From NCBI GenBank assembly GCA_900554275.1, contig USGS01000001.1, positions 1 to 64,000 of the forward strand: 64,000 bases of DNA, given 5' to 3'. The translations under genes and the position numbers were made by a program. Below the pieces are notes generated by a model. The model searched no databases, was not told the DNA's origin, and saw only the letters and a list, made by a program, of their open reading frames with translations. The stretch is from an uncultured Eubacteriales bacterium. GTDB taxonomy: Bacteria > Bacillota > Clostridia > Oscillospirales > Oscillospiraceae. Shown one piece after another: positions 51,597 through 61,200 of the stretch (its first letter is position 1; the number at the start of each line of letters is the position of its first letter).

Positions 51597-53630
51597 TTAC
51601 TCATTCACCGGGTACTCGCTGTTGGCCAATTTCATAGTATAGCCCACAACAGGCGCGTCATAGCTGCTGTTGCCATAGGAGACATAGTAATCGCCGTAGG
51701 CGCACCAATAGTAGCCACTTTCGACCAAGTACTTGCCGGAAATTTCTTTGGTCACGTCCGTACCACTGGGCTGGTCATTGGACTTGAAGGTGGAAGTCCC
51801 GGTCACCATTTCATAGGTATCATTACTGTCATATACCACACTGATGTTCTCCACGGTGCAGTTCTCCACGGTGGCGTTGTCCACGCCGTTGCCGCGCTGG
51901 ATGTTGCCAGCCAGGCCACCGATGTCATAGGCCGCATGGATGGTGTTGTTCTGGGACACGCAATTCTTGAAGGCGACCTTCACGCCGGGGTCTGCGCCCA
52001 TGCCCAGCAGGCAGCCGATCTTACCATAGCCGCCGATGAAGCTGTTGGTGACCGTAACATTTTCAAATAGGGTCGTACCGTAGGTATAGGCCACGACGAT
52101 GCCGCCGACATTGCCGCTGTAATAGTTCTCATAGCCTTTAGCCCTAAGCACACTCGCGCCGTCAAAGGTCAGGTTCTTGATGGTGAGATTGCCGGTAGCA
52201 TTGCTGATAAAGCCGAAGCCATAACCTCCATTATTGGAATTGGTGCAGCTGCGGACCAGCAGGTTTCTGATGGTATGGCCGTTGCCGTTGATGGTCAGAT
52301 TGTTGACGGGGTTAATGGGACGCCAGAAGCCTGCGCCCAGGTCGATATCCGCCGTGATGTTCAGGGTGTAGCCGTTGTAATTGACCTTTTCATTCGTGAC
52401 CTCATACTTGAACAGGGCCAGCTCCTCAGCGGAAGCGATGGTGATGACCTTGTTCTCCGTATCAACGGGGGTGGCATAGGTATTGGCCTTGTTGTTATCC
52501 CACTGGAACTTGTCGGACGTATAGGTGAAGGGGGAGAAGGTCTTGGTGAGCATGGTCACCAGGCCGGTGGCGCTGTCATAGTAGAACTCCTGGTCAGCGT
52601 CCAGCCACTGCATCGCGCTGCAGCGGCTCATCTTCTGACCATTGTGGTCGATCTCAACCTGCGACAGCCCTTTCTCGATGTAGAACTCCACCTTGATGGG
52701 CTGGTCGTTATCAGCGGCCAGACCGTTCATGGAGATGTCCAGTGTCTTGGGAGCGTTCTGAGTAACTTCGACCGTAAAGTTGGCGGGGGTCTCTGCGTCC
52801 TCGATGACCAGCTCCAGCTGGGTCGTGCCGCTGTCCACCTTAGCACCGGCGGGAACGGTGGCCCGGGCAACGGGATTGCCGTCGGCATTGGTCTCACCGG
52901 ATGTCAGCGTCGCTTTCTTAGTCACAAGACCGGTCTCCGCGTCCACCTCAACGGCCGCGGCGGCATAGACGGGATACTGCGCGTCCTTATCGTAGTCGTT
53001 TTTGCTGCTGTCGTACTCGCCGGTCATCTGGGTGGCGTAGACCGTAACGGCCACACCGTCGATGGACAGGCCCTGATAGTCGTTGTTGGCGCTGGTCTTC
53101 ATCGTGCCGGAAATCTTGATGACATCCTTGTTGGTCTCGTTGGCGTTCAGCACATACTCATCGCTGCCAGTCGCAAGAGGTGTTCCACCGTAAGTAATGG
53201 TCCAGTCGATGACGTCATTCAGGTTCGCCGTGCTGGTGGGCGTACGGTTCGTCTCAATGCCGGTGATCTGCACCTTATATTTCAGGTTCAGGTTTCCGGC
53301 GTTGCTGACACGCAGCTCAGGCAGCCGATAGGTAGCGCCCGGCTCCCACAGGATGTCAGCGTTCTGCTCCACAGTCCCATCATCCTTCATTCGCAGGAAG
53401 CTCAGCGTCTCGCCCCTGGCATCCGCCCAAGCGATGGGCTTGCCACTTCCATCCCAAGCCGTCGCCATTTCCAGGCCCAGCTTCAGATCACCCGCCTTGA
53501 TGGTGTTGACGTTGGCGGTGGCGGTGTCCGTGAACCACGCGAAGGTCGTGCCCACCAGCATGACCACGCACATGACCAGCGCCATGATACTGGTCAGCAG
53601 TGCGCGCTTGGTTGCTCTGCGTTCTCTCAT
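51597..53630 (-). CDS. SipW/TasA-type exported surface protein with beta-helix C-terminus
   Basis: The 677-residue protein starts with a signal of the SipW-dependent class (SIMALVMCVVMLVGTTFAWF, then TDTATANVNTIKAGDLKL), as in TasA and camelysin. Beta-sandwich regions follow to about 390. The C-terminal 250 residues resemble a right-handed beta-helix/GLUG domain (LTINGNGHTIRNLLVRSC, GGLAGNIQRGNG). TasA-type proteins form extracellular fibres or matrix. No SipW peptidase gene is in the window. Its leader carries two hairpins behind a good promoter. Confidence 0.8.
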   Translation of the reverse strand: MRERRATKRALLTSIMALVMCVVMLVGTTFAWFTDTATANVNTIKAGDLKLGLEMATAWDGSGKPIAWADARGETLSFLRMKDDGTVEQNADILWEPGATYRLPELRVSNAGNLNLKYKVQITGIETNRTPTSTANLNDVIDWTITYGGTPLATGSDEYVLNANETNKDVIKISGTMKTSANNDYQGLSIDGVAVTVYATQMTGEYDSSKNDYDKDAQYPVYAAAAVEVDAETGLVTKKATLTSGETNADGNPVARATVPAGAKVDSGTTQLELVIEDAETPANFTVEVTQNAPKTLDISMNGLAADNDQPIKVEFYIEKGLSQVEIDHNGQKMSRCSAMQWLDADQEFYYDSATGLVTMLTKTFSPFTYTSDKFQWDNNKANTYATPVDTENKVITIASAEELALFKYEVTNEKVNYNGYTLNITADIDLGAGFWRPINPVNNLTINGNGHTIRNLLVRSCTNSNNGGYGFGFISNATGNLTIKNLTFDGASVLRAKGYENYYSGNVGGIVVAYTYGTTLFENVTVTNSFIGGYGKIGCLLGMGADPGVKVAFKNCVSQNNTIHAAYDIGGLAGNIQRGNGVDNATVENCTVENISVVYDSNDTYEMVTGTSTFKSNDQPSGTDVTKEISGKYLVESGYYWCAYGDYYVSYGNSSYDAPVVGYTMKLANSEYPVNE

Positions 53631-53672
53631 GTCTTTGTACCCCTTTCAAAATTTCCGGCAGACACAACACAC

Positions 53673-53714
53673 TATCCTTTGTACCACAAAGGATAAAACG
53701 CCCATGGGCGTTTT
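53673..53714 (-). promoter_or_regulatory. Leader hairpins of the SipW-type gene
   Basis: Two adjacent inverted repeats lie between promoter and ribosome site. One is a perfect 20-bp palindrome AAAACGCCCATGGGCGTTTT (53695-53714), read first and followed by a short T run. The other is TATCCTTT-N7-AAAGGATA (53673-53695). The arrangement could be an attenuator or operator. Confidence 0.5.
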
Positions 53715-53736
53715 GCAGTTCTGCGCTTATGCCCAA

Positions 53737-53765
53737 AGTATAGCACCTCGCCGCATGAGTTGCAA
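53737..53765 (-). promoter_or_regulatory. Promoter of the SipW-type surface protein
   Basis: On the - strand, TTGCAA (53765-53760) is followed after 17 bp by TATACT (53742-53737), about 105 bp before the start codon. Confidence 0.65.
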
Positions 53766-53838
53766 GCACCGGGCGGGATAATTAACTATATTTCAGCACA
53801 TTTGACAAAAACAGTTGTCGAAATTCAGCAAAACAGCG

Positions 53839-53864
53839 AAAGAACCGCCCGCAGGCGGTTCTTT
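53839..53864. terminator. Terminator hairpin after the XRE gene
   Basis: An 11-bp stem AAAGAACCGCC with loop CGCA has the same core as the terminator at 51537. It lies just after the stop codon of the - strand XRE gene. Confidence 0.75.
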
Positions 53865-53866
53865 TG

Positions 53867-54091
53867 CTATTCCTCCTCCCGGGGCAGGTCCAGCAGCTCG
53901 GTCAGAGATATGTCCAGTGCGGCCGCGATACGCCGCATCGTGCCGACGCGGGCGTGCCGTGTCGTGCCGGAAAGGATACGCTTCATGGTCAGCGGCGTCA
54001 CACCGCACAGGTCGGCCAGCTGCTCCGGCGTGATGCCGCGCTGGACGCAGATCCGGCAGATGGCCTGGGCGTATAGCTGGGCATACGACAT
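53867..54091 (-). CDS. Short XRE-family helix-turn-helix protein
   Basis: The 74-residue protein is a single Cro/C1-like domain (RGITPEQLADLCGVTPLTMK, then RRIAAALDISLTELLDL). GGAGGGTGACAGT precedes the ATG. It sits between two surface protein genes on the same strand and could regulate them, though no matching operator was identified. Confidence 0.82.
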   Translation of the reverse strand: MSYAQLYAQAICRICVQRGITPEQLADLCGVTPLTMKRILSGTTRHARVGTMRRIAAALDISLTELLDLPREEE

Positions 54092-54165
54092 ACTGTCACC
54101 CTCCTATTTCCCAAATCGACCAGATAATACCACTTTTTGCCTACGGATGCAAGGGGTAAATGCCG

Positions 54166-55131
54166 TTATCCGGCGGCATATCCGCCGCCTACGTCATTGC
54201 CCAGATCGCAGGTGTAGAGCCACTCCACCACATCGCCGTTCTGCAGCGCGTAGCGGGAGCAGCCGTAGTTGGGAAACCAGCCGTTGACCCGGTACATCCA
54301 GCCCGAGCCCTGGCTTACATCGAACTCGTACAGATTGTTGATGCCCTCCACATAGGCGCTGTTATACATGGGCGTCCAGCTGGCCTCCATGTGGATGCCG
54401 TTCTCCCGACAGACCCGCTGCAGCACGTCATAGACGCTCTCGCCCTCGCTGAACGTGACGGTGGTGCTGGGAAGGATCACGCCGTCGGAGGGGACTAAGG
54501 GCTTCTTCGCCGCGGCGGTGTCTGCGTCCCACTCGTCCCAGGCGTCCCAGTTGGCCAGGATCGTGCCGCAGGAGATGGAGATGGTGCAGGTATACTTGGT
54601 GGTCTCGTCCACCGTGGTGTCCTGCGGCTCGGAGGGTGTGGGCTTTCCCTCGGGAACGGGGTCAGTCTCATACTTGTCCTTGCCCGTATCAGGATCAATG
54701 ACCTGCTCCGGCTGCTTCTTCTGCTCGTCCTGTTTCTTTTTTTCTTCCTCTAACCGTTTCTGTTCCTCTTGCTTTTTCTGTTCCTCTTGCTTTTTCTGTT
54801 CCTCTTGCTTTTTCTGTTCTTCTAACCGCTTCTGCTCCTCCAGCTTTTTGGCCTCGTCAGCGGCTGTCTGGCCCGCGTTCGCCGCGTCTGTCTTTGTATT
54901 GGTCTTGGTGTCAGTCGTATCGGTCTTGGCGTCGGTCTTGTCTCCAGCCGCCGTGCCGTCCTTCTTGTCCTCCGTCCTGGCCGTGTCGCCGGTCTTGCTG
55001 TCAACGGTCTGTTCCTGTTTGGTATCGGGCGCTGCGTCGCCGTCAGCCGCCTTTTTCTTGCCGCAGGCGGTGCAGGTCAGCAGCATGGCCAGGGCCAGCG
55101 CCACCAGCCAAAAGCTACGTTTTCTCATCAT
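54166..55131 (-). CDS. DUF4430 (transcobalamin-like) lipoprotein with long charged spacer
   Basis: The 321-residue product has a signal peptide with lipobox TCTAC, so it is probably anchored to the outer membrane face. Residues about 25-90 are a Thr/Asp/Lys-rich linker. Residues about 90-145 repeat EEQKKQ/EEQKRL and should form an extended coiled coil. The C-terminal 135 residues are a DUF4430 domain (SVYDVLQRVCRENGIHMEAS, GSGWMYRVNGWF, GCSRYALQNGDVVEWLYTCD). This is the fold of the transcobalamin/intrinsic factor C-terminal domain. It is the next gene after the riboswitch-controlled giant protein, across a hairpin, so it may receive corrinoid from that protein. The ATG three codons earlier is a less likely start because the ribosome site would be too close. 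Confidence 0.82.
   Translation of the reverse strand: MMRKRSFWLVALALAMLLTCTACGKKKAADGDAAPDTKQEQTVDSKTGDTARTEDKKDGTAAGDKTDAKTDTTDTKTNTKTDAANAGQTAADEAKKLEEQKRLEEQKKQEEQKKQEEQKKQEEQKRLEEEKKKQDEQKKQPEQVIDPDTGKDKYETDPVPEGKPTPSEPQDTTVDETTKYTCTISISCGTILANWDAWDEWDADTAAAKKPLVPSDGVILPSTTVTFSEGESVYDVLQRVCRENGIHMEASWTPMYNSAYVEGINNLYEFDVSQGSGWMYRVNGWFPNYGCSRYALQNGDVVEWLYTCDLGNDVGGGYAAG
54769..54835. repeat. In-frame tandem repeat in the lipoprotein spacer
   Basis: Three exact 18-bp units (coding EEQKKQ) and flanking variants make the coiled-coil spacer. Copy number could change spacer length without shifting the frame. Confidence 0.75.
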
Positions 55132-55158
55132 GCTCTCCATTCCTCTTAAAAGCGCCGC

Positions 55159-55186
55159 ACGCAGAGGCGCTAAAGCGCCTCTGCGT
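55159..55186 (-). terminator. Hairpin between the giant surface protein and the lipoprotein genes
   Basis: A 12-bp stem ACGCAGAGGCGC with loop TAAA is followed on the - strand by GCGGCGCTTTTAAG. It could be a partial terminator that lowers, but does not abolish, read-through to the lipoprotein gene. Confidence 0.6.
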
Positions 55187-55202
55187 CGGCTGTTTGGTTG
55201 TG

Positions 55203-58200
55203 TTACTTGGATGCACGCTTTTTCTTCTGTGTCAGTACCACCACGGCGGCTGCCGCCAGGATGGCGCTGCCCATCCAGATAGTCATCTGGCTGTCGTCAG
55301 CCGTGTTGGCGGAGGTGGGCTTGACAACAGTGGTGCTGCCGCTGCCGCCACCGCTGCTGCTGCGCTCCGTGTAGCTTATCGCCACCGGGGACAGGCCCGT
55401 CAGCGTGACCAGCAGGCCGTCCGCCGTCATAACGGCGGCGGGGAATTCCACCGTGCCCACGTCCTTGCCGCAGCCGGCCATGGTCACCAGGTGGGCCACC
55501 GTGAAGCTGTAGCTTCTGTAGTCACCGGCCACCTCGCTGGGATAGGGCAGCAGCACGGTGATCCGGCCGCCAGTCAGGTCGTCCTTTGTGGCAGGGCGTG
55601 ACACGCCGTTCTCCGTGACCGTCAGGGTCACCTCCATCATCACAGTGTTCTTCTCCGTGATGGCGTTGTTCTCCCGGCTGATCTCCAGCTGCAGGGTGCT
55701 CTTCACCTTTTCGGGGGTGTTCAGCTTCTCGTTGTCCGCCACGACGGAGGAAACGTCCGCCTTGACGTCCACCTTCTTCACAGTGCTGTCGCTGGTCTTC
55801 ATCAGGCCGCAGACGCACTGTACGCCCTGTACGTAGGTGTGGGACTCCTTGGTCAGCACCGCACCGCAGACGGTGCAGGTGAGCCAGTGGCTGTCCTTAT
55901 CCATGGCGTAGACCGTACCGGCCTTGTGGCCCAGTGCGGGGATGTCCTTGGTCTCCTTCGCCTCACCGCACACGGTGCAGGTACGGGTGGAGACACCGGT
56001 CTCAGTGCAGGTAGCCGCCTTGGTAACGGTCCATTCGCCGAACTTGTGGCCCAGCGCGGGAATGTCCTTGGTCTCCTTCGCCTCACCGCACACGGTGCAG
56101 GTACGGGTGGAGACACCGGTCTCGGTGCAGGTAGCCGCCTTGGTAACGGTCCATTCACCGAACTTGTGTCCCAGCGCCGGGACGGTCAGGGTCTCCTCCG
56201 CGCCGCACACGGTGCAGATACGGGTGGAAACGCCGGCCTCGGTGCAGGTGGCCGCCTTGGTAACGGTCCATTCGCCGAACACGTGCTTGATGCACACGTC
56301 GTTCATGTCATACAGGAAGCTCCGGCCTCCGGTCAGGCGCATATACGCCGCCAGGGCATAGTAGGATTGCTCAGTGCCCATCTGATCCACGGTGGCGTCC
56401 GCGAGCTGATGCTTGAAGGCCTCGCCCGTGTAGAAGGTCAGCAGGCCGTCCACCACATGGAAGGAATTCTTGGCGAAGCGTGCGTCCGCGGTGGGATCGA
56501 TACCCAGGGCGCACAGGGCCACCAGTACCTGGGCGGTGGACTCGCTGCTGCTGGCCGCGCCCGCCATTTCGGCAAACGAGCCGTCGGACTTCTGCATGGT
56601 GCTGAGCCAGGTCAGCGCCTTGTCCACAGCGGCCTTCACCGCTTCGTTGGTCTTGTAGTAGGGAGCAAGCGCCTGGATGGCCATGGCGGTCATGTCCACG
56701 TCATCCGTGGCGTTGGTGCTGTTGATGTACCACGCGCCGCTGTCCTTCTGCAGAGACAGGATGGTCTCCACCAGCGCGTCGCGGGTCACGCTGCCTGCGG
56801 GGGTATAGCCGTGGCTGTCCAGGGCGATCAGCGTCCACACCGGACCGTTGGTGCCCTGCCGCTTGACGTACTTCATATCGTCCAGACCGGCCAGCAGATC
56901 GAAGCCGCCCACATCGGTGACATCCTTGCCGATGGCCGTCAGGGCCAGGATCAGCCGGGCGTTGTCCGTGGACTTATTACGGTCGAGCCGGTTGGTGGTG
57001 GTGTTGATCTCGGCCTTGACGTAGGCCACAGCGTTGTCGTAGTAGCCCTCCGGCACGGTGCGGCCGCTGCGGGCCAGGCCGATGGTCAGCCACTCGCCGC
57101 CGATGCTGCCCACGATGGGCGTGCCCTTGCCGGACAGATAGTCGCCGGTGGTCTTATAGGCCTCCTGCACGTCCGGACCGGCGGGCTTGGCCACCGTCAG
57201 GGTGACGGTATAGGGCGTGCTGGTCTTCTCGCCGTCGCTGGCGGTAAACACCAGCGTGGTCTTGCCCACGAGAACGGCGGTGTAGCGGAAGGATGCCTCC
57301 GCCGCCACAGGCGCAGCGCCGTTGATGCTGACCGCGTAGGTCATCTCGTCGCCGTCCGCGTCGGTGAAGATAGCGGACAGGTCAATGGTGTACTCGTCGT
57401 GGAGCGTCACACCGGCCTCCGCACCCTCGGCGGCCGCCGCGGGCGCGGTGTCGGCGATGGTCAGGCCGCTGACATAGGCCATGTCAGCGCCGTTGTTGCC
57501 GCCGCTGTCCTTCACATAGGTCACGGTGAGCGTCCATGTACCGGCGGTCAGAATGCCGTTGTAGGTATCCGCCTTTGTGCCGCTGATGCCGCTGGCAACG
57601 GTGTTGGTCTCCGTGCCGTTGCTCAGGGTGATGGTGGCCTTGTCGTAGTTCTCCTCGGAGGAAACGCCGAAGTCGAAGGCGATGGTGCGCTGGCGATCCA
57701 GCGTGAACACGAAGGAGGTCGTGGAGGTGGAGCTGTTCGCGCCCGCGTTGCCGCTCTCGAAGCGCTCAGCGGCGCTGTTGTAGGTCCAGGGATACTTGCC
57801 CTCGTCCGTCATGGCGGCGCTGACAACGCCGGTGGCGGGCAGGGTCACATACTCCAGACGTGTATCGGCCCAAACCGTGATGAGCTCATTGCAGACATCG
57901 CAGGTGTAGGTGTAATAGGCGGGATAGACCGTCCTCGTGCCGGCGCGCTCCGTGTGGCCGGTGGCGGCCACATAGGTGTCGCGATAGGACTCCCGGCACA
58001 GGGTGCAGGTGCGGAGGGTGTAGCCCTTCTCCGTGCAGGTGGGCGGGACCACCGTGCCGCCCTCGGCCTTGTGGAAGGTCACGTCCTTCTGCCACTTCAG
58101 AGCGGGATAGCCGCCGCAGGTCGGGCCAAAGGCCTCTGCGTTCAGCTCGGCGGATTTCATCTGTTCCTCCGTCAGCACGGCGGCGTTGGCGTCCGCCGCC

Positions 58201-61200
58201 AGGGCGTAGCAGTTGGTGACGGTGGCAGAGCCTGCGTCCACGCTGCCGAACGCGCCGTTGCCGCCGGTGACAGCGCCCACGCTGTAGCAGTCGGACACAG
58301 CGGAGGTGGCCAGCAGGCTGCCGGTCCAATTCGTCTCGCCCTTCGCAACGCCGCCGATACCGCCGGCATTGCTGCTGGCGCTGACCGCGCCGGTGTTGTA
58401 GCAGTTGGTCACGGTAATGCCGTAGTTGCCGTTGCCGAAGATGCCTCCGGCGGTGCTGCCGGTGGCGGCGACAGCGCCGGTGTTGTAGCAGCCGGTGATG
58501 ACGGCGCCGCTGCCGACGAAGCCGCCGATGATGCCGCCCACGCTGCCGCTGCCGGTGACAGCGCCGAGGTTGGCGCAGTTCCTGATGGTGGTGGTGCTGT
58601 TGGCATAGCCCACGATACCGCCCACATTGCTGCCTGTGCCGCTGATGGTCACATGGCTGAAGCAGTTCTCAATAACGATGTCCTTGCCATAGGCGTAGCC
58701 CGCCACAGAGCCGCCGCCGGCGGACGTGCCGCGCAGGGTCAGGCTCTGGATGTGAGAGCCGCCGCCGATCTGCTTGAACAGGCCGCTGGTGGCGTTCAGG
58801 CCGGTGATCTCATGGCCCGCGCCGTCCAGCTCGACCTTCTTGCTGCTGTCGATATTCAGCCAGGCGTACTTGCCCAGATCAATGTCGGCAGTCAGAACGC
58901 CGGACACATCGGCGGTCTTGCTCTCGTTCACGAACCAGGCCAGCTCCGCGCCGGTGGCGATCTGATACACGCCGCTCTCGTTCTTCTGGGGCTCGGTCTT
59001 GCTGCTGCCGTTCCAGGCGCTGTCGGAGGTGACCGTCAGCGTGACGGAGAACTGGTTCGTGCCGTCCTCGGTGACGGTGACAGAGCCGGTGGTATACTCC
59101 ACACCCTGGCCGGAGATGGTGTAAAAATACTCCTCGGCATAGCATTTGAAGCTGCCGTCGTCGGCCACATTGACCACGTTGCCCGCGGCATCCTTCAAGG
59201 TAACGGTCAGGCTTGTGCGGGCGATGGCCTTGCCGTCGCTGCCCACAAAGCTCAGCTTGCCGGTGAGGAAGTCCGTCTTGGCCAGCGCCAGCGTCAGCTC
59301 GGGCAGACGGGCCAGGACGCCGGAGGTGCTGGGTGCGTTGAAGCCGGGGTTTGTGCCGGCGGCATAGGTGATGCCGCGGTGGGTGGGCACGCCCGGCCAC
59401 CCGGCCTGCTTGATCGCGCCGGAGAGGGAATAAGTCTCGCCGTCCCAATACTTGGGAATGGTGATGCTGATGCGCTGGCGGGCCGGGTTACCGCTGAAGT
59501 CGTACACGCCGAAGTTGCCGCCGGGGTCGGACTTGAAGAATGTGCCGTCCTCACCCTGGTAGTACAGGGAGAAGTTGAAGTTATACGCGCCGGACAGCTT
59601 CTCCTTGGGGCTGACCAGGTTGCTGAACTGCAGGTTCACGGTGTCGCCGGCCTTGAGGGCTTTCATCGCGGCCTCAGACAGCTCCTTGCCATCGTTGTCC
59701 ACCAGCTTATAGCTGACGCCCCGGGCGGTGACGACCTGATAGTTGGCCACGCCGTTCTTCTCCACCTTGATGATGTGGCGGCCCGTGGTCAGGCCGGTAA
59801 CGGTGACCGTGCCGTCCTCCGCCACAGTCACACCATTGTTGGTGAAACCGTTGAAGGTCATGGTATCGCCCACGGTAGAGCGGGCCACGGTGACGGTGCA
59901 GCCGCTTTCGGGCTTGAAGCTGTAGGAAGCGCCCTTATCGCCCAGATAGAACAGGATGTCGTGCTCCGCGTCCAAAATGCGCTGCTCATCCTTGGTGATG
60001 GCGGCATCCATACGATCCAGTGTCATGTTGGTCTCGATGCCCGTGCCGTCGCTGCCCACCGTCACCACGAACACGCCGGTGCACTCCGGCCAGATGGCGG
60101 AGAACTCCTTGCTGGAGGTGCTGCTCTGACCCTGCTTATGGATCATGGCGTCGTAGGTCACCAGCACGATGGCCGTACCGGCCTTGTTGGCGGTCATAGT
60201 GGCCACATTGCTGTTTACCGCGTCCGGGGTGATGGTCACCACGTCGCTGGGATTGCCGTTGACGTCGATGACCTGATAGTGCATATCGGGCAGGGCCACC
60301 TTGGCGTTCATATAGCTCTCGATGGCGAACCAGTTGCGGAAGGAGTTCAGCTCGAACGTCTCGCCCACGGCCATGCTCTTGTAGCCCTGGGTATTGATGT
60401 TCAGGTAGATGTCGGCGCGGTCATACACGTTCTTCTCGAAGCGGTAGATCGTGTCCTTGGTGAAGCTCGTATCGCCGATGTGCAGATCCTCCGCCGTCAG
60501 GGTGATGGCGTCGTCCGCGCTCCAGCGCTTATAGTCCCAGTAGGTCACGCCGTCGGGGTTCTGCACGCGGTAGAAATAGTCCGTGTTCTGATCCACGCGG
60601 TAGGCGACGGTGTTGGTCGCCTCATCGCGGCTCACGGGCTCGATATAGGAGTACACATAGTACTTGGCCAGCGTACCCATGGTGACAGTGGAGCCTGCCG
60701 GAACGGTAAGGGTCACGTTCACGCCAGCCTTGCAGTTGATGGAGAAACTGTCGTTCATGGTGGGGGTCTTCTTCGCGGTGGCCGTATTGAAGGTGGGCCG
60801 GGTCACCGGGTCGGGCGTGACCGTGGCCTGCACGGTATCGCCTACCACGAAGATGCAGCTGTCGTAGGTTTTCTCCCACGTCTGGCCCTTGCCGCTGACA
60901 GTCCGGCCCGGTGCAGCGGTGCGCACCTGGTTGTCGGCGGAGGTGACCTTCACATCCAGGGTGTAGTCCGTGCCCAGCACCCAACCGGAGTTCACGGAGA
61001 TCTGATAGATGCGCTGGATCTTGGCCGCGTTCTCGCCGGCCTTGACCGTCAGGGACAGGCCGCCGTTGCAGTCGTCGTTGGCGTCATAGCCCTCCACCCA
61101 GTAGTCGCCCACGGGCAGCGTCAGGGTATAGGCGGCATTGGCGATCGTCACATCCGCCAGCAGGTCGGTGTCGCCCTTGACGCCATCAATATAGGTATAC

